The notes beneath the pieces are model-generated. The model did not search any database and was not told where the DNA came from. It was given only the letters and a program-made list of their open reading frames with translations. A program made the position numbers and the translations under genes. A stretch of 64,000 bases of DNA, taken from M3007 sp037445225. Its GTDB lineage: Bacteria > Bacteroidota > Bacteroidia > Chitinophagales > Saprospiraceae. Numbering within the stretch: position 1 is the first letter of the stretch; each line of letters opens with the position of its first letter. This document shows, one piece after another, positions 1 through 7,889 of the stretch. The stretch is taken from NCBI GenBank assembly GCA_037445225.1, contig JBBIKW010000002.1, forward strand, positions 1 to 64,000, given 5' to 3'.

Positions 1-51
1 GTAGAGACGCCGACGGACAGCGCGGTTCGGAAGATGATTCAGACGAAGTAA
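1..51 (+). CDS. Possible 3' end of an upstream gene (partial)
   Basis: Frame 1 is open from the window edge and ends in TAA at 49-51, giving a 16-residue tail ending in IQTK. Frame 3 is also open, to a TGA at 69-71, so the frame is not certain. The rho-independent terminator at 91-131 on the same strand supports the presence of a plus-strand gene that ends here. The product cannot be identified from so few residues. Confidence 0.3.
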   Translation, partial: VETPTDSAVRKMIQTK

Positions 52-90
52 GCGGGCGATGTCCTGCTTGAGGAGATAGAAAGTGTGCGG

Positions 91-131
91 GCGCCCTGTC
101 TTGGCAATCCAAGGCAGGGCGCTTTTGTTTT
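91..131 (+). terminator. Rho-independent terminator
   Basis: A 14-bp stem (91-104 with 109-122, one G-T wobble) closes on the four-base loop CAAT and is followed by TTTTGTTTT. The T tract lies only on the plus-strand side, so it terminates the gene entering from the left edge. It also separates that gene from the convergent regulator ending at 152. Confidence 0.85.
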
Positions 132-151
132 GTGGTAAAAAAATAAGGGTG

Positions 152-1300
152 TTAGCTTTCAACCACTTTTTTGTAGAGCCTCTCTACCTGAGGCGATGGT
201 CGGAGTCGCAGCTTGTCGCGCAGCGTTTGTTCGCACCGAAAAAATAGGCGCACCGCTTCTTCTCGCCTGCCTTGTTCGATGTAGCAACTCATCATCCTGC
301 TGTAGGCCGACTCCCGACAGTCGTCTATATACAACAGGGTTTTCAGTATTTCGATGGCTTTATCGTAGCGTTGGTGCTTGTGCCAATATACACTTAGAAA
401 CTCCAATGCATACAGGTACTTTTCTGTAAATTCCTCTTTTGCGCTGAGTGTCCACGCGTTTCGTTCTCCACAAAAACCCTCTAAGAATCGGAAGTCCATT
501 TGGCTTACTTGCTCGTAACAACGAGTCGCCTGTTCTTCTTCGCCGCGGCGCTCGTGCACTCTTCCTTGAGAAAATGCCTCGAGGAAATCGTCGATATCGC
601 GGTGCACAGACAGCGCGGGTTCAATATAAAAATAACCATCACCAAAATAGATCACTTCGCTGCCCAGACACTGCTTTAGCCGCTGCCGGATGCTGTGGAT
701 GGTTACGCTAAGGCTATTGTTGGCGTATTCTGCTTCTTTGTCTGGCCAGAACTGCTCTGTAAGCCTGTGGCGCGGGATTTTTGACTTGCAGAAGTACAAC
801 AAATAAGCCAAGAGGGAGTGCTTTAGACTCCCGCGAACAGCTTCTAAAACCGAGCGACCATTTTGGAGCACCTGAAATTCGCCCATGAATCGCACTGAAA
901 TCCCTGCGGCATCTTGCGCAGGAGGCAATAGCCGATGCTTACTTTCTTTGCCCTCTTCAAAGTATTTGAGGTACAGCTGGTCTAATTGTTTCTCTGAAAA
1001 AGGCTCACGTAGGCAATCGCATGTGCTATTGCAATGCGCTAAGTCTGCATATGCCGTCTGCGTCTCCAATACGATGAGCACAACAGGGATGCTGCGAAGT
1101 CTACTCTGCAGGCGTTTGAGGTAGGTCAATTCGGCGCAACCATTTCCCTCAGAGACGAAGAAGGCGATTCTCATCTCGAGGTGATCTCCAATGTGGTCTA
1201 AGGGGTATCCAATAGGGAAAAGGCGTGCTTCCCAACGAGAAAAGCGCGAAATCTGCAATTTCTCAAGAAGCGAGTAGCACTTACCGAAGATGGCTATCAT
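152..1300 (-). CDS. BTAD/SARP-type transcriptional regulator with degenerate receiver-like N-terminus
   Basis: 382 residues. The C-terminal two thirds fit the SARP/AfsR architecture. An OmpR-type winged helix lies at about residues 135-230 (RGSLKHSLLAYLL, then SLSVTIHSIRQRLK as the likely recognition region). A helical bacterial transcriptional activator domain follows at about 235-380, with TPR-like pairs (YDKAIEILKTLLYIDD, REEAVRLFFRCEQTLRDKL). The N-terminal 120 residues have receiver-like spacing, including IPVVLIVLE as a core strand and REPFSEKQLDQLY where a receiver has its K-P turn. I see no phosphorylatable aspartate pocket. This suggests a regulator that responds to something other than phosphorylation, which is inference. 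It faces away from the small gene at 1423. No target is evident nearby. Confidence 0.7.
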   Translation of the reverse strand: MIAIFGKCYSLLEKLQISRFSRWEARLFPIGYPLDHIGDHLEMRIAFFVSEGNGCAELTYLKRLQSRLRSIPVVLIVLETQTAYADLAHCNSTCDCLREPFSEKQLDQLYLKYFEEGKESKHRLLPPAQDAAGISVRFMGEFQVLQNGRSVLEAVRGSLKHSLLAYLLYFCKSKIPRHRLTEQFWPDKEAEYANNSLSVTIHSIRQRLKQCLGSEVIYFGDGYFYIEPALSVHRDIDDFLEAFSQGRVHERRGEEEQATRCYEQVSQMDFRFLEGFCGERNAWTLSAKEEFTEKYLYALEFLSVYWHKHQRYDKAIEILKTLLYIDDCRESAYSRMMSCYIEQGRREEAVRLFFRCEQTLRDKLRLRPSPQVERLYKKVVES

Positions 1301-1389
1301 GGGGAGGGCATTTAAGAACTTTAACGACGGAAAATTGGAATTAGTGCCACAGATTGGCCGATATGTGTGAAAGCTTAGTCGTTTCTCCC

Positions 1390-1397
1390 TACATTTG
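1390..1397 (+). promoter_or_regulatory. Minus-7 promoter element TACATTTG
   Basis: Matches the Bacteroidota TAnnTTTG element and ends 25 bases before the ATG at 1423. It supports that short frame as a real gene. I see no clear minus-33 TTG at 17-23 bases upstream. Confidence 0.5.
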
Positions 1398-1422
1398 TCA
1401 ACGAAAAATATCTTAGCGTGTT

Positions 1423-1650
1423 ATGGAAATTCGCTTCAGCAATCCTTTTGGCGCAACACGGCACAGGTGTGAAGGTAGACGGGAAGGCAACTGGATTGTT
1501 TTTCGTTGCCCCCTTTGTCCGGGCTTTGAACGGCGCATAAACTTGGTCACGGGCGATATGGTAAGGCGAGGGGAGGATGCAGACGACCTCCTGCACGAGG
1601 GCTCCTGGGCTCCTGTAGGCTTGAAGGAAGGTGGCTCTACCCTAAACTGA
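1423..1650 (+). CDS. Small cysteine-containing protein, possible zinc-ribbon-like
   Basis: 75 residues. A CPLC pair sits at about residues 33-36, with a further cysteine near residue 18 and a histidine just before it (HRC), so one small metal site is possible. The pattern RREGxWIVFRCPLCPxFERRIN reads as a compact strand-turn-strand unit. The TAnnTTTG box at 1390-1397 places a transcription start about 20 bases upstream of the ATG. The tail from about residue 60 looks unstructured. I do not recognise a named family. The frame is short, but its composition and promoter make it more likely real than chance. Confidence 0.55.
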   Translation: MEIRFSNPFGATRHRCEGRREGNWIVFRCPLCPGFERRINLVTGDMVRRGEDADDLLHEGSWAPVGLKEGGSTLN

Positions 1651-1671
1651 GATAGGGCTAAGCTAGTGGGT

Positions 1672-1719
1672 GAAAATCAAAAGGACGAGAAGGCCATGGA
1701 AAGCCACACTCGCCCTTTT
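1672..1719 (-). terminator. Rho-independent terminator
   Basis: On the minus strand AAAAGGGCGAG (1719-1709) pairs with CTCGTCCTTTT (1689-1679) through one G-T wobble and is followed by TTTTGATTTT. On the plus strand the same position is an A-C mismatch, so the minus direction is favoured. It lies just below the stop of the gene at 1747-2199. Confidence 0.7.
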
Positions 1720-1746
1720 GATCGCAACGACAAAGATGCCTTCAGA

Positions 1747-2199
1747 TCAGTCTGAAAAGACTTGCAAGAAACCCAGATCCACAAAACCTGCGACAGGGAG
1801 ATGGTTATTGGAAGGCCCGAGCATCGTCAAGGTGAACACTATCCGATATACCCCTGCCGGGATAGGGGGAATGGTCACGTGGGCTGTGTAGTTGACAGGC
1901 CCAACGACCGGGACGTGGTTGACCAGGGTTTGATAGTTCCCGGGAAATGCTTCTCCTGCTCCCATTTGCTCCAGGAAAACTCGGCACAGATACTTGCAGT
2001 TGCCCATGAGGGCAGCTACCGGGCCCTGAACCGTCCACTGTGCATCGATGCGCAGCGATTGGTCATCAGAGAGGATACGGTTTGTCGGTGTGTCGCCTGG
2101 GAAAGTCCATACAGGGGTCGCATCAGGGGCCTCATTACCCAACGCTACGTTGAAGTTAGTGACGTTGAAGCCAGCACTCAAATTAACTTCGATTGCCAT
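1747..2199 (-). CDS. Hypothetical beta-rich protein ending in a GPVAGF-x-LQVF type motif
   Basis: The ATG at 2199 gives 150 residues starting MAIEVNLSAGF. An upstream TTG at 2232 would add 11 residues and is less likely. The protein alternates predicted strands: DDQSLRIDAQWTVQGPVA, then KYLCRVFLEQMGAG, then YTAHVTIPPIPAGVYRIVFTL. It ends with VAGFVDLGFLQVF. From memory, this order (a polar RIDxxWxVxG strand, a CRVFLExxG strand, PAGVYRxVxTLT, then an aromatic AGFxxxxLLQFY-like end) resembles a widespread beta-sandwich family of unknown function, so homology is likely but unchecked. There is no signal peptide. It is a single gene with its own terminator at 1672-1719. Confidence 0.6.
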   Translation of the reverse strand: MAIEVNLSAGFNVTNFNVALGNEAPDATPVWTFPGDTPTNRILSDDQSLRIDAQWTVQGPVAALMGNCKYLCRVFLEQMGAGEAFPGNYQTLVNHVPVVGPVNYTAHVTIPPIPAGVYRIVFTLTMLGPSNNHLPVAGFVDLGFLQVFSD

Positions 2200-2335
2200 G
2201 GTTCGAAATGGTATTTTCACAGGATAGGACAAGACCGAGACCCAGCTATCGGTCGCATACTATTCTGCGGGGTTTACGTTTGTTTGAGAGGATGCGCTGG
2301 ATCGGTACAAAGGTGTGGTAAAGGGCTTTAAAGTT

Positions 2336-2358
2336 AGATAAATATTTTTTATTTATCT
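2336..2358. repeat. AT-rich inverted repeat upstream of the sigma factor gene
   Basis: AGATAAATA (2336-2344) and TATTTATCT (2350-2358) are perfect 9-base arms around five T residues. It lies in the gene-free stretch 2200-2547, about 145 bases before the sigma-factor promoter box. It could be an operator or a weak terminator. Otherwise I see only the promoter box at 2502 in this stretch. Confidence 0.45.
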
Positions 2359-2501
2359 CTCAGTTATCTATTATCTTTAAATTAGTTAAAATGCTATCCG
2401 CCCGCCGTTATAGCATACTATTTTTCTTTCCCAAAGTGAACTCATTGGCGGACAAGACCACTTTTTCGCGGGTAGGTGTCTTACTTTTAGGTCTTTGCCG
2501 T

Positions 2502-2509
2502 TACCTTTG
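2502..2509 (+). promoter_or_regulatory. Minus-7 promoter element TACCTTTG
   Basis: Exact TAnnTTTG match ending 38 bases before the sigma-factor ATG at 2548. There is no obvious minus-33 partner, which would be compatible with recognition by the ECF sigma factor itself or with relaxed spacing. Confidence 0.55.
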
Positions 2510-2547
2510 TCCAAACGACTGGGTAGAAAAGGCGTTGGCCTCGAGGT

Positions 2548-3132
2548 ATGTCGCTACAAACAGAACACTTGGTGGAGAGACTTCGGGCAGGAGACTCCAG
2601 CGCCTTAGGAGAGTTGTACGATGCTTACGGCGGGGCGCTGTATGGAGTCATCCTGCGCATTGTGCGGGCGCCCGATATAGCCGAACAGCTCCTGCAAGAT
2701 GTGTTCTTGAAGGTCTGGAAAAATATCGGCAGTTACGATGCATCGAAGGGGCGACTTTTTACCTGGTTGGTAAACATCGCGCGGAATGCGGCTATCGACA
2801 TGGTGCGCTCGGCGCACTATCGGCAGCGACAAAAAACCGATACTATCGAAAATCTCGTACATAATCCCGGAAATCAGGGGGTCAATCCAGACCTCATCGG
2901 TATACGGGAACTCGTAGAGCAATTGGATGAAAAGCACCGCCGGCTAATTGAACTCCTTTATTTCCAGGGGTACACACAGGAGGAAGTAGCCGAGGCTATC
3001 AACATTCCTTTAGGTACGGTAAAGACGCGGGTGCGCCAAGCCATCCGAGAGCTGCGCCGCGCTTTTGGTGAGCCCCTCTCGATTTTCGCAGGGATGTCTC
3101 AAGTAGGTGCTGAAATTTTCAACAGGCTGTAG
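2548..3132 (+). CDS. ECF-type RNA polymerase sigma factor (SigK/RpoE-like)
   Basis: 194 residues, a normal ECF length. Region 2 spans about residues 20-90 and includes DVFLKVWKNIGSYD, then GRLFTWLVNIARNAAIDMVR, the minus-10 recognition and melting helices. Region 4 at about 130-180 carries the helix-turn-helix YTQEEVAEAINIPLGTVKTRV. The cognate anti-sigma factor starts 26 bases downstream at 3159, so the two are almost certainly co-transcribed. The sigma factor would be released when the RskA-like partner is inactivated. The 25-residue tail after region 4 is slightly long. The signal sensed cannot be told from sequence. Confidence 0.93.
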   Translation: MSLQTEHLVERLRAGDSSALGELYDAYGGALYGVILRIVRAPDIAEQLLQDVFLKVWKNIGSYDASKGRLFTWLVNIARNAAIDMVRSAHYRQRQKTDTIENLVHNPGNQGVNPDLIGIRELVEQLDEKHRRLIELLYFQGYTQEEVAEAINIPLGTVKTRVRQAIRELRRAFGEPLSIFAGMSQVGAEIFNRL

Positions 3133-3158
3133 TCGCAAATGCTCGAGAAGAGAATATC

Positions 3159-3938
3159 ATGGATCTCAAATCCTTAATAGAATCCGGCGCATTAGAGACC
3201 TACGTGTTGGGGCTGTGCTCTCCTGAGGAGACAGTGCAGATGGAGCAACTGCTTCAGCAGTATCCGGAGTTGCGTGCGGAGCTCGAGGCGGTAGAGCACG
3301 CCTTAGAACAAGTAGCTAGGGCCTATGCCGTAACGCCTCCGCCGGGTTTGAGGGAGCGCATATTGGAGCGCATCGCACCGAGAGGAGAGGGGGGGCCTCA
3401 AGCAACAGCTGCTCGCAAACAACAAGTATTTCGATGGCAGAGGGCCCTGCCGTGGGCCGCCGTTGCAGTCTTAGGTGTCGCCTTAGTGGGGCAAGTGTGG
3501 GAAAAGCGCCGTTTGCAAGTGCAGCATCAAGACCTGTCGCAACAAGTAACGGCGTGCGAAGAGCGGTTACGGCAACACGAGCGCCTACAGGAAGTGCTTG
3601 CCTTGCTGCGCGACCGAAATACGCGCGCCCTTCTCCTGAGCGATGCCGCAGGAAAGGAGGCCACCAAGACAACCGCTGTCGTTTGGTACAACCCCATCCG
3701 CGCCGAGGTGATACTCGATATCGCTTCCCTTCCTGCGCCGCCTCCGGGCCGTTACCTCCAGTTGTGGGCTATAGCCGATGGCAGGCCTGTCAGCTTAGGC
3801 ATGGTGCAGGAGCAAGAGGGAAGTTCGTTCCAGAAGCTGCCTTTTTTACCTAATGCCCAAGCTTTTGCGGTATCTGTCGAAGATAAGCCGCAGGGCAATC
3901 CTACCCCTACGCAGGTGCTTCTGATAGGAAAGATATGA
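3159..3938 (+). CDS. RskA-like membrane anti-sigma factor
   Basis: 259 residues. The cytoplasmic N-terminal domain (about 1-70) has the layout of anti-sigma-K factors: SGALETYVLGLCSPEE, then an acidic helix and PPPGLRERIL. A single membrane helix lies near 95-113 (LPWAAVAVLGVALVGQVW). A short coiled coil follows at about 115-150. The C-terminal extracytoplasmic domain has the RskA signature GRYLQLWAIADGRPVSLGM, then a strand reading AFAVSVEDKPQGNPTPT. It should hold the sigma factor encoded immediately upstream at the inner membrane. In known pairs, regulated proteolysis frees the sigma factor. No dedicated protease gene lies alongside. Confidence 0.92.
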   Translation: MDLKSLIESGALETYVLGLCSPEETVQMEQLLQQYPELRAELEAVEHALEQVARAYAVTPPPGLRERILERIAPRGEGGPQATAARKQQVFRWQRALPWAAVAVLGVALVGQVWEKRRLQVQHQDLSQQVTACEERLRQHERLQEVLALLRDRNTRALLLSDAAGKEATKTTAVVWYNPIRAEVILDIASLPAPPPGRYLQLWAIADGRPVSLGMVQEQEGSSFQKLPFLPNAQAFAVSVEDKPQGNPTPTQVLLIGKI

Positions 3939-3965
3939 ATTGAGCTATGGGAGCGCTGCGCGCTA

Positions 3966-4005
3966 CTATAAAAATGGGGCGGCATTCCCTGAGGAGAGCC
4001 GCCCC
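3966..4005 (-). terminator. Rho-independent terminator of the TonB-receptor remnant
   Basis: GGGGCGGC (3976-3983) pairs perfectly with GCCGCCCC (3998-4005). On the minus strand the stem is followed by ATTTTTATAG, so it terminates minus-strand transcripts. It lies 12 bases below the receptor stop at 4017 and is intact although the gene is decayed. Confidence 0.85.
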
Positions 4006-4016
4006 GCAATAGTGTC

Positions 4017-4772
4017 TTAGAGGTCGAAGCGCAACCGCGCGAAGACAAAGCGGCCGTTGAAGCCAAACTGCTGGACGCGGCGCGAATACACGAAACGCCC
4101 TAAACTCATATTCCCAGAGTGCGTGTGGCGATCTTGATAGGTGTCGAAGAGGTTATTGGCGCCAAGGATAATCCCTACCTTGTCAGTGATGTCGTAGTTT
4201 AGCGACAGGTCGAAAATAGTTTTGCCTTTAAACGTCTAATCGAGCGTTTCCTTCGCACCGTCCTTGAAGGTGTTGGCAGGGAAGGTGTTCGGATTTTCGG
4301 GGTCTATGGTCGGGTCTAAGTAAGTGACGTCGCCAAAGTACACGCCGCGCAGCATGACGCTAAACTTATCGTAGCGGTAGTTGACTACACCGGTAATCTT
4401 ATTGCGCGGATTGGCCACTTCGATACGGCTTTGATCTTCGCGGTTGAAATATCGCCCTATTTGGCCGGTTCGCTCCAAGATAGGAGAGGCCTTTATGATA
4501 GGCCTGCCGTTTTCGTCTTTTTTCACTTCGTTATCGATCCAGGTGCCTGCTAAGGAGAAGCGGACATCTTGCTTGGTGCCCAAGCGCGTTTGGTAGGCTG
4601 CCACTACTTCCAGTCCGCGCGAACGCGTATCGATGGCACAGGTGAAGAAGTTCGCCTGGCTGGCATTGGCCGCTGCCAGTTGGGCTCTGAGGACGGAGTC
4701 ACCGCCATCGGTAAAGTTGTTGGTCAGCACGATGCGGTCGGTGATGTCGATTTGATAAGCGTCTACACTGAC
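4017..4772 (-). pseudogene. C-terminal remnant of a TonB-dependent receptor, with internal amber stop
   Basis: Read on the minus strand from 4772, one frame gives SVDAYQIDITDRIVLTNNF, beta-barrel strands such as NKITGVVNYRYDKFSVMLRGVYFGD, then TLD and a TAG stop at 4236-4238. Past the stop the same frame continues for 72 residues: TFKGKTIFDLSLNYDI, then the signature NNLFDTYQDRH and an end of FVFARLRFDL at 4017. That is the typical end of an outer-membrane TonB-dependent receptor, so the internal stop breaks a real gene. About 250 residues remain of a family usually 700-1000 long. The plug, the TonB box and most of the barrel are absent. Upstream of 4772 a TAG is reached at once, and the clpC terminator begins about 75 bases further on. 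I infer a deletion that left the 3' end. A sequencing error could explain the amber codon but not the missing 5' part. Confidence 0.85.
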
Positions 4773-4845
4773 CTATCGCGTCTCAGGCTGGCTAAGTTTT
4801 TACCTCCTTTTTTGTCGAAGATCGGATGGGATGGGGTGTATTTTG

Positions 4846-4889
4846 ACAAAAACACAGCGCCCCTCTGTTTTCCGAAAACAGAGGGGCGC
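4846..4889 (-). terminator. Rho-independent terminator of clpC
   Basis: GCGCCCCTCTGTTTT (4857-4871) pairs over 15 bases with AAAACAGAGGGGCGC (4875-4889) around a three-base loop. On the minus strand it is followed by TGTGTTTTTGTC. It lies 35 bases below the clpC stop. Confidence 0.92.
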
Positions 4890-4923
4890 ACCTCTAATGC
4901 TCACCTTGAATACTTAGATGGCG

Positions 4924-7488
4924 CTATTCGCCTGTAGTTTCCGACACAGCACCAGCGACGTCCAACGCCTGGGCATAGCGGATGATGAGTCCGTCTTTGT
5001 TTTCGTTGAGCACCGCCTCCAGTGCTGCGCCCTCGGCGGGATTCTCGCTCAAGATAAACTCGGCAATCGGGTCTTCAATATACTTTTGAATGGCGCGGTG
5101 AAGTGGACGCGCGCCGAATTGCGGGTCGTATCCCTTTTCGGCGACGAAGGTTTTGGCTTCATCGCTAAGAGTGAGCGTCAGCTTCAGGTTTTGTAAGCGC
5201 TTCATCAAATTCGACAGGGCATTGTCGATGATGAGGAAGATTTCTTCGCGCCCAAGCGGGTTGAAGATGATGACGTCATCGACGCGGTTAAGAAATTCCG
5301 GTGAGAAGGTCCTCTTCAACGCGTTTTGAATGATGGCGCGGGAGTTTTCCTCGGCGGCTTCCAAGCGCGCTTTTGTGGCGAAGCCTACGCCTTGGCCAAA
5401 GTCTTTGAGCTGTCGCACCCCGATGTTGGAGGTCATGATGATGAGGGTGTTTTTGAAATCCACTCGGCGCCCTAACCCATCGGTCAGTTGCCCGTCGTCG
5501 AGCACTTGCAGCAAGATGTTGTAGACGTCGGGGTGGGCCTTTTCGATTTCGTCCAGCAGCACTACGGAGTAGGGCTTGCGGCGAACGCGCTCGGTGAGTT
5601 GGCCGCCTTCTTCGTAACCCACATAGCCCGGAGGTGCGCCGATAAGTCGGCTCACCGAAAATTTCTCCATGTATTCCGACATATCGATGCGGATAAGCGC
5701 GTCTTCGCTGTCAAACAGGTAGCGCGCCAAGGCGCGGGCCAGTTCCGTCTTACCGACGCCGGTAGGACCTAAGAAGATGAAGGAGCCGATGGGCTTTTTC
5801 GGGTCCTTTAAGCCTACCCGGTTGCGCTGGATAGCCTTCGTTACCTTTTGAATGGCCTCGTCCTGCCCGATGACCATCTTGCGCATGTCTTCAGCCATGT
5901 TGACCAGCTTTTTGCTTTCGCTGGTGGCCACCTTGCGCACGGGGATACCGGTCATCATAGCGACGATCTCTGCGACATCTTCCTCTTCTACCGGATAGCG
6001 CTGCGTCTTGCTCTCCTCTTCCCATTCCACCTTTGCCAGCTCGAGCTGGCGCGTGAGCTTGACTTCCTGGTCGCGGAGACTCGCCGCCAGTTCGTATTGC
6101 TGGTCGCGCACAGCGGCGTTCTTTTGCTCTTTGATGGCCTCTATCTTCTTCTCCATCTCCTCGATGTGCTTGGGCACCGAGATGTTTTTCAAGTGCACGC
6201 GGGCGCCCACTTCGTCCAGCACATCGATAGCTTTATCGGGTAAGAAGCGGTCGGTGATGTAGCGGTCGCTCAAGCGCACGCAGGCCAATATGGCCGCATC
6301 GCTGTATTTTACATTGTGAAACTCTTCGTAGCGCGGCTGGATGTTTTTCAGAATATTGACCGTCTCTTCTTGGGTAGGCGGATCGACCATTACTTTTTGA
6401 AACCGGCGGTCGAGCGCCCCGTCTTTTTCAATGTATTGGCGGTACTCGTCCAAGGTGCTGGCTCCGATGCATTGAAGCTCGCCGCGGGCCAGTGCCGGCT
6501 TGAAGATGTTGGAGGCGTCTAACGAGCCGGAAGCACCTCCTGCACCAACGATGGTGTGGATTTCATCGATAAACAAGATGACATCTCGGCTTTTCTCCAG
6601 CTCGTTCATGATAGCCTTTATGCGCTCTTCGAACTGCCCGCGGTATTTGGTACCCGCCACCAATGCGGCCAAATCGAGCATGACGATGCGCTTGTTGAAG
6701 AGCGTTCGGCTCACTTTTTTCTGAACGATGCGCAGGGCTAACCCTTCCACAATGGCGGTCTTACCCACGCCGGGTTCGCCAATGAGGATAGGATTATTTT
6801 TCTTGCGCCGACTCAGAATTTGGCTAACGCGCTCGATCTCCACTTCTCGGCCGATAATGGGATCTAATTTGCCCTCTTCGGCCAGTTTGGTGATGTCGCG
6901 TCCAAAATTATCCAGCACCGGCGTGCGGCTCTTTCCTTGACCGCGGGTACTGCTGGTGCGGAAGGTGCTGCGGTCGTCATCGTCATAGTAGTCCTCGTTC
7001 GATGCCGAAGCAAAGAGATCGGGGGTGGTGAGATCTTGTTCCGAGCGCGCGTATTCCATCTCTTTTTTAAACGATTCGTAGTCCACGCCGTATTCGTTCA
7101 AAAACTTAGTAGCAAAGGTGTCGGTATGCTTCAGCAAAGACAGCATCAGGTGCTCTGGTTGTACCTCTTCGCTCTTGTACAGTCGAGCCTCTAAAAACGT
7201 AACTTTTAAAATCCGCTGCAGCTGGGTCGTCATTTGCAGCTCGTCCAACGACATGTTTTCCGCAGCGGGAAAAGCACTTCGCCGAGGTATAGCGCTCTCT
7301 ACTCGTTTTTTGAGCGCCATAATGTCTACCATTAGGTTTTCCAACACGCGGACGGGAAGACAGTCCCGTTCGCTCAAGATGCCTAACAGCAAATGCTCCG
7401 CGCCTACATAATCGTGACCCAATCGGCGAGCTTCCTGGCCGACCTGGTGGATGATTTGTTTGACGACCGGAGAGAGTCTTTGGTTCAT
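4924..7488 (-). CDS. clpC: ATP-dependent Clp protease ATP-binding subunit ClpC
   Basis: 854 residues from the ATG at 7488 (MNQRLSPVVKQ). The frame is open 10 codons further up, but the family starts at this motif. Domains in order: two Clp N-terminal repeats (about 1-150), AAA module 1 with Walker A GEPGVGKT and Walker B VILFIDEIH, a middle domain with a UVR-like stretch (KNAAVRDQQYELAASLRDQE), AAA module 2 with GPTGVGKTE and VVLLDEIEKAHPD, then the C-terminal small domain. This is the ClpC rather than ClpB layout. It unfolds substrates for ClpP, which is not in this window, and it serves protein quality control and stress survival. It is a single gene with its own strong terminator. I see no CtsR-type repeat upstream. 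Confidence 0.96.
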   Translation of the reverse strand: MNQRLSPVVKQIIHQVGQEARRLGHDYVGAEHLLLGILSERDCLPVRVLENLMVDIMALKKRVESAIPRRSAFPAAENMSLDELQMTTQLQRILKVTFLEARLYKSEEVQPEHLMLSLLKHTDTFATKFLNEYGVDYESFKKEMEYARSEQDLTTPDLFASASNEDYYDDDDRSTFRTSSTRGQGKSRTPVLDNFGRDITKLAEEGKLDPIIGREVEIERVSQILSRRKKNNPILIGEPGVGKTAIVEGLALRIVQKKVSRTLFNKRIVMLDLAALVAGTKYRGQFEERIKAIMNELEKSRDVILFIDEIHTIVGAGGASGSLDASNIFKPALARGELQCIGASTLDEYRQYIEKDGALDRRFQKVMVDPPTQEETVNILKNIQPRYEEFHNVKYSDAAILACVRLSDRYITDRFLPDKAIDVLDEVGARVHLKNISVPKHIEEMEKKIEAIKEQKNAAVRDQQYELAASLRDQEVKLTRQLELAKVEWEEESKTQRYPVEEEDVAEIVAMMTGIPVRKVATSESKKLVNMAEDMRKMVIGQDEAIQKVTKAIQRNRVGLKDPKKPIGSFIFLGPTGVGKTELARALARYLFDSEDALIRIDMSEYMEKFSVSRLIGAPPGYVGYEEGGQLTERVRRKPYSVVLLDEIEKAHPDVYNILLQVLDDGQLTDGLGRRVDFKNTLIIMTSNIGVRQLKDFGQGVGFATKARLEAAEENSRAIIQNALKRTFSPEFLNRVDDVIIFNPLGREEIFLIIDNALSNLMKRLQNLKLTLTLSDEAKTFVAEKGYDPQFGARPLHRAIQKYIEDPIAEFILSENPAEGAALEAVLNENKDGLIIRYAQALDVAGAVSETTGE

Positions 7489-7889
7489 AGATAGAGAAAT
7501 ATAGAAGGTGATATACAAATTTCGTTTATCTCATCAGATGCTTCCGAGGAGGGCACCGTTGCCTATGCCCGAGCCGTTCCTCTTTGCAAAAGTGCGGTGC
7601 ATAGTCGTTATATACACCATTTTAACAAAAAAACATTCGCGCTGTTTTGGGTTGCCTCGGAGTTTAGGCGTCTTACCCAAGGCCGCCTTGTTCTTATGAG
7701 AACGACAGCGCTTGTCTTATTGCTAAGTTATACGGCAAATAATGTACAAAAGTGCTTTTCGCCTCGAAAATACCCAAAAAAGCGCTCTCTTACTACCAAG
7801 CGCAGCAAATACAGTGTCAAAATGGCGCCGGAACCTCTTGCCAAGTGTCTTTTTGGCAGGAAAGAAGGCATTTAGGCCTGTTCGCGCAC
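7489..7889. other. Gene-free spacer upstream of clpC
   Basis: Several short frames cross this 400-base stretch on both strands, but none has protein-like composition or a promoter box. It should contain the clpC promoter near its left end. I see no TAnnTTTG match, tRNA or clear terminator. An imperfect short stem (TTGCCAA with TTGGCA, about 7840-7862) is the only structure noted. Confidence 0.5.

Noticed and set aside
1762..2331. 189-residue open frame on the plus strand opposite the gene at 1747-2199
   Set aside because: Composition is Cys/Arg-rich without predicted structure, and the opposite strand encodes a beta-sandwich protein with its own terminator.
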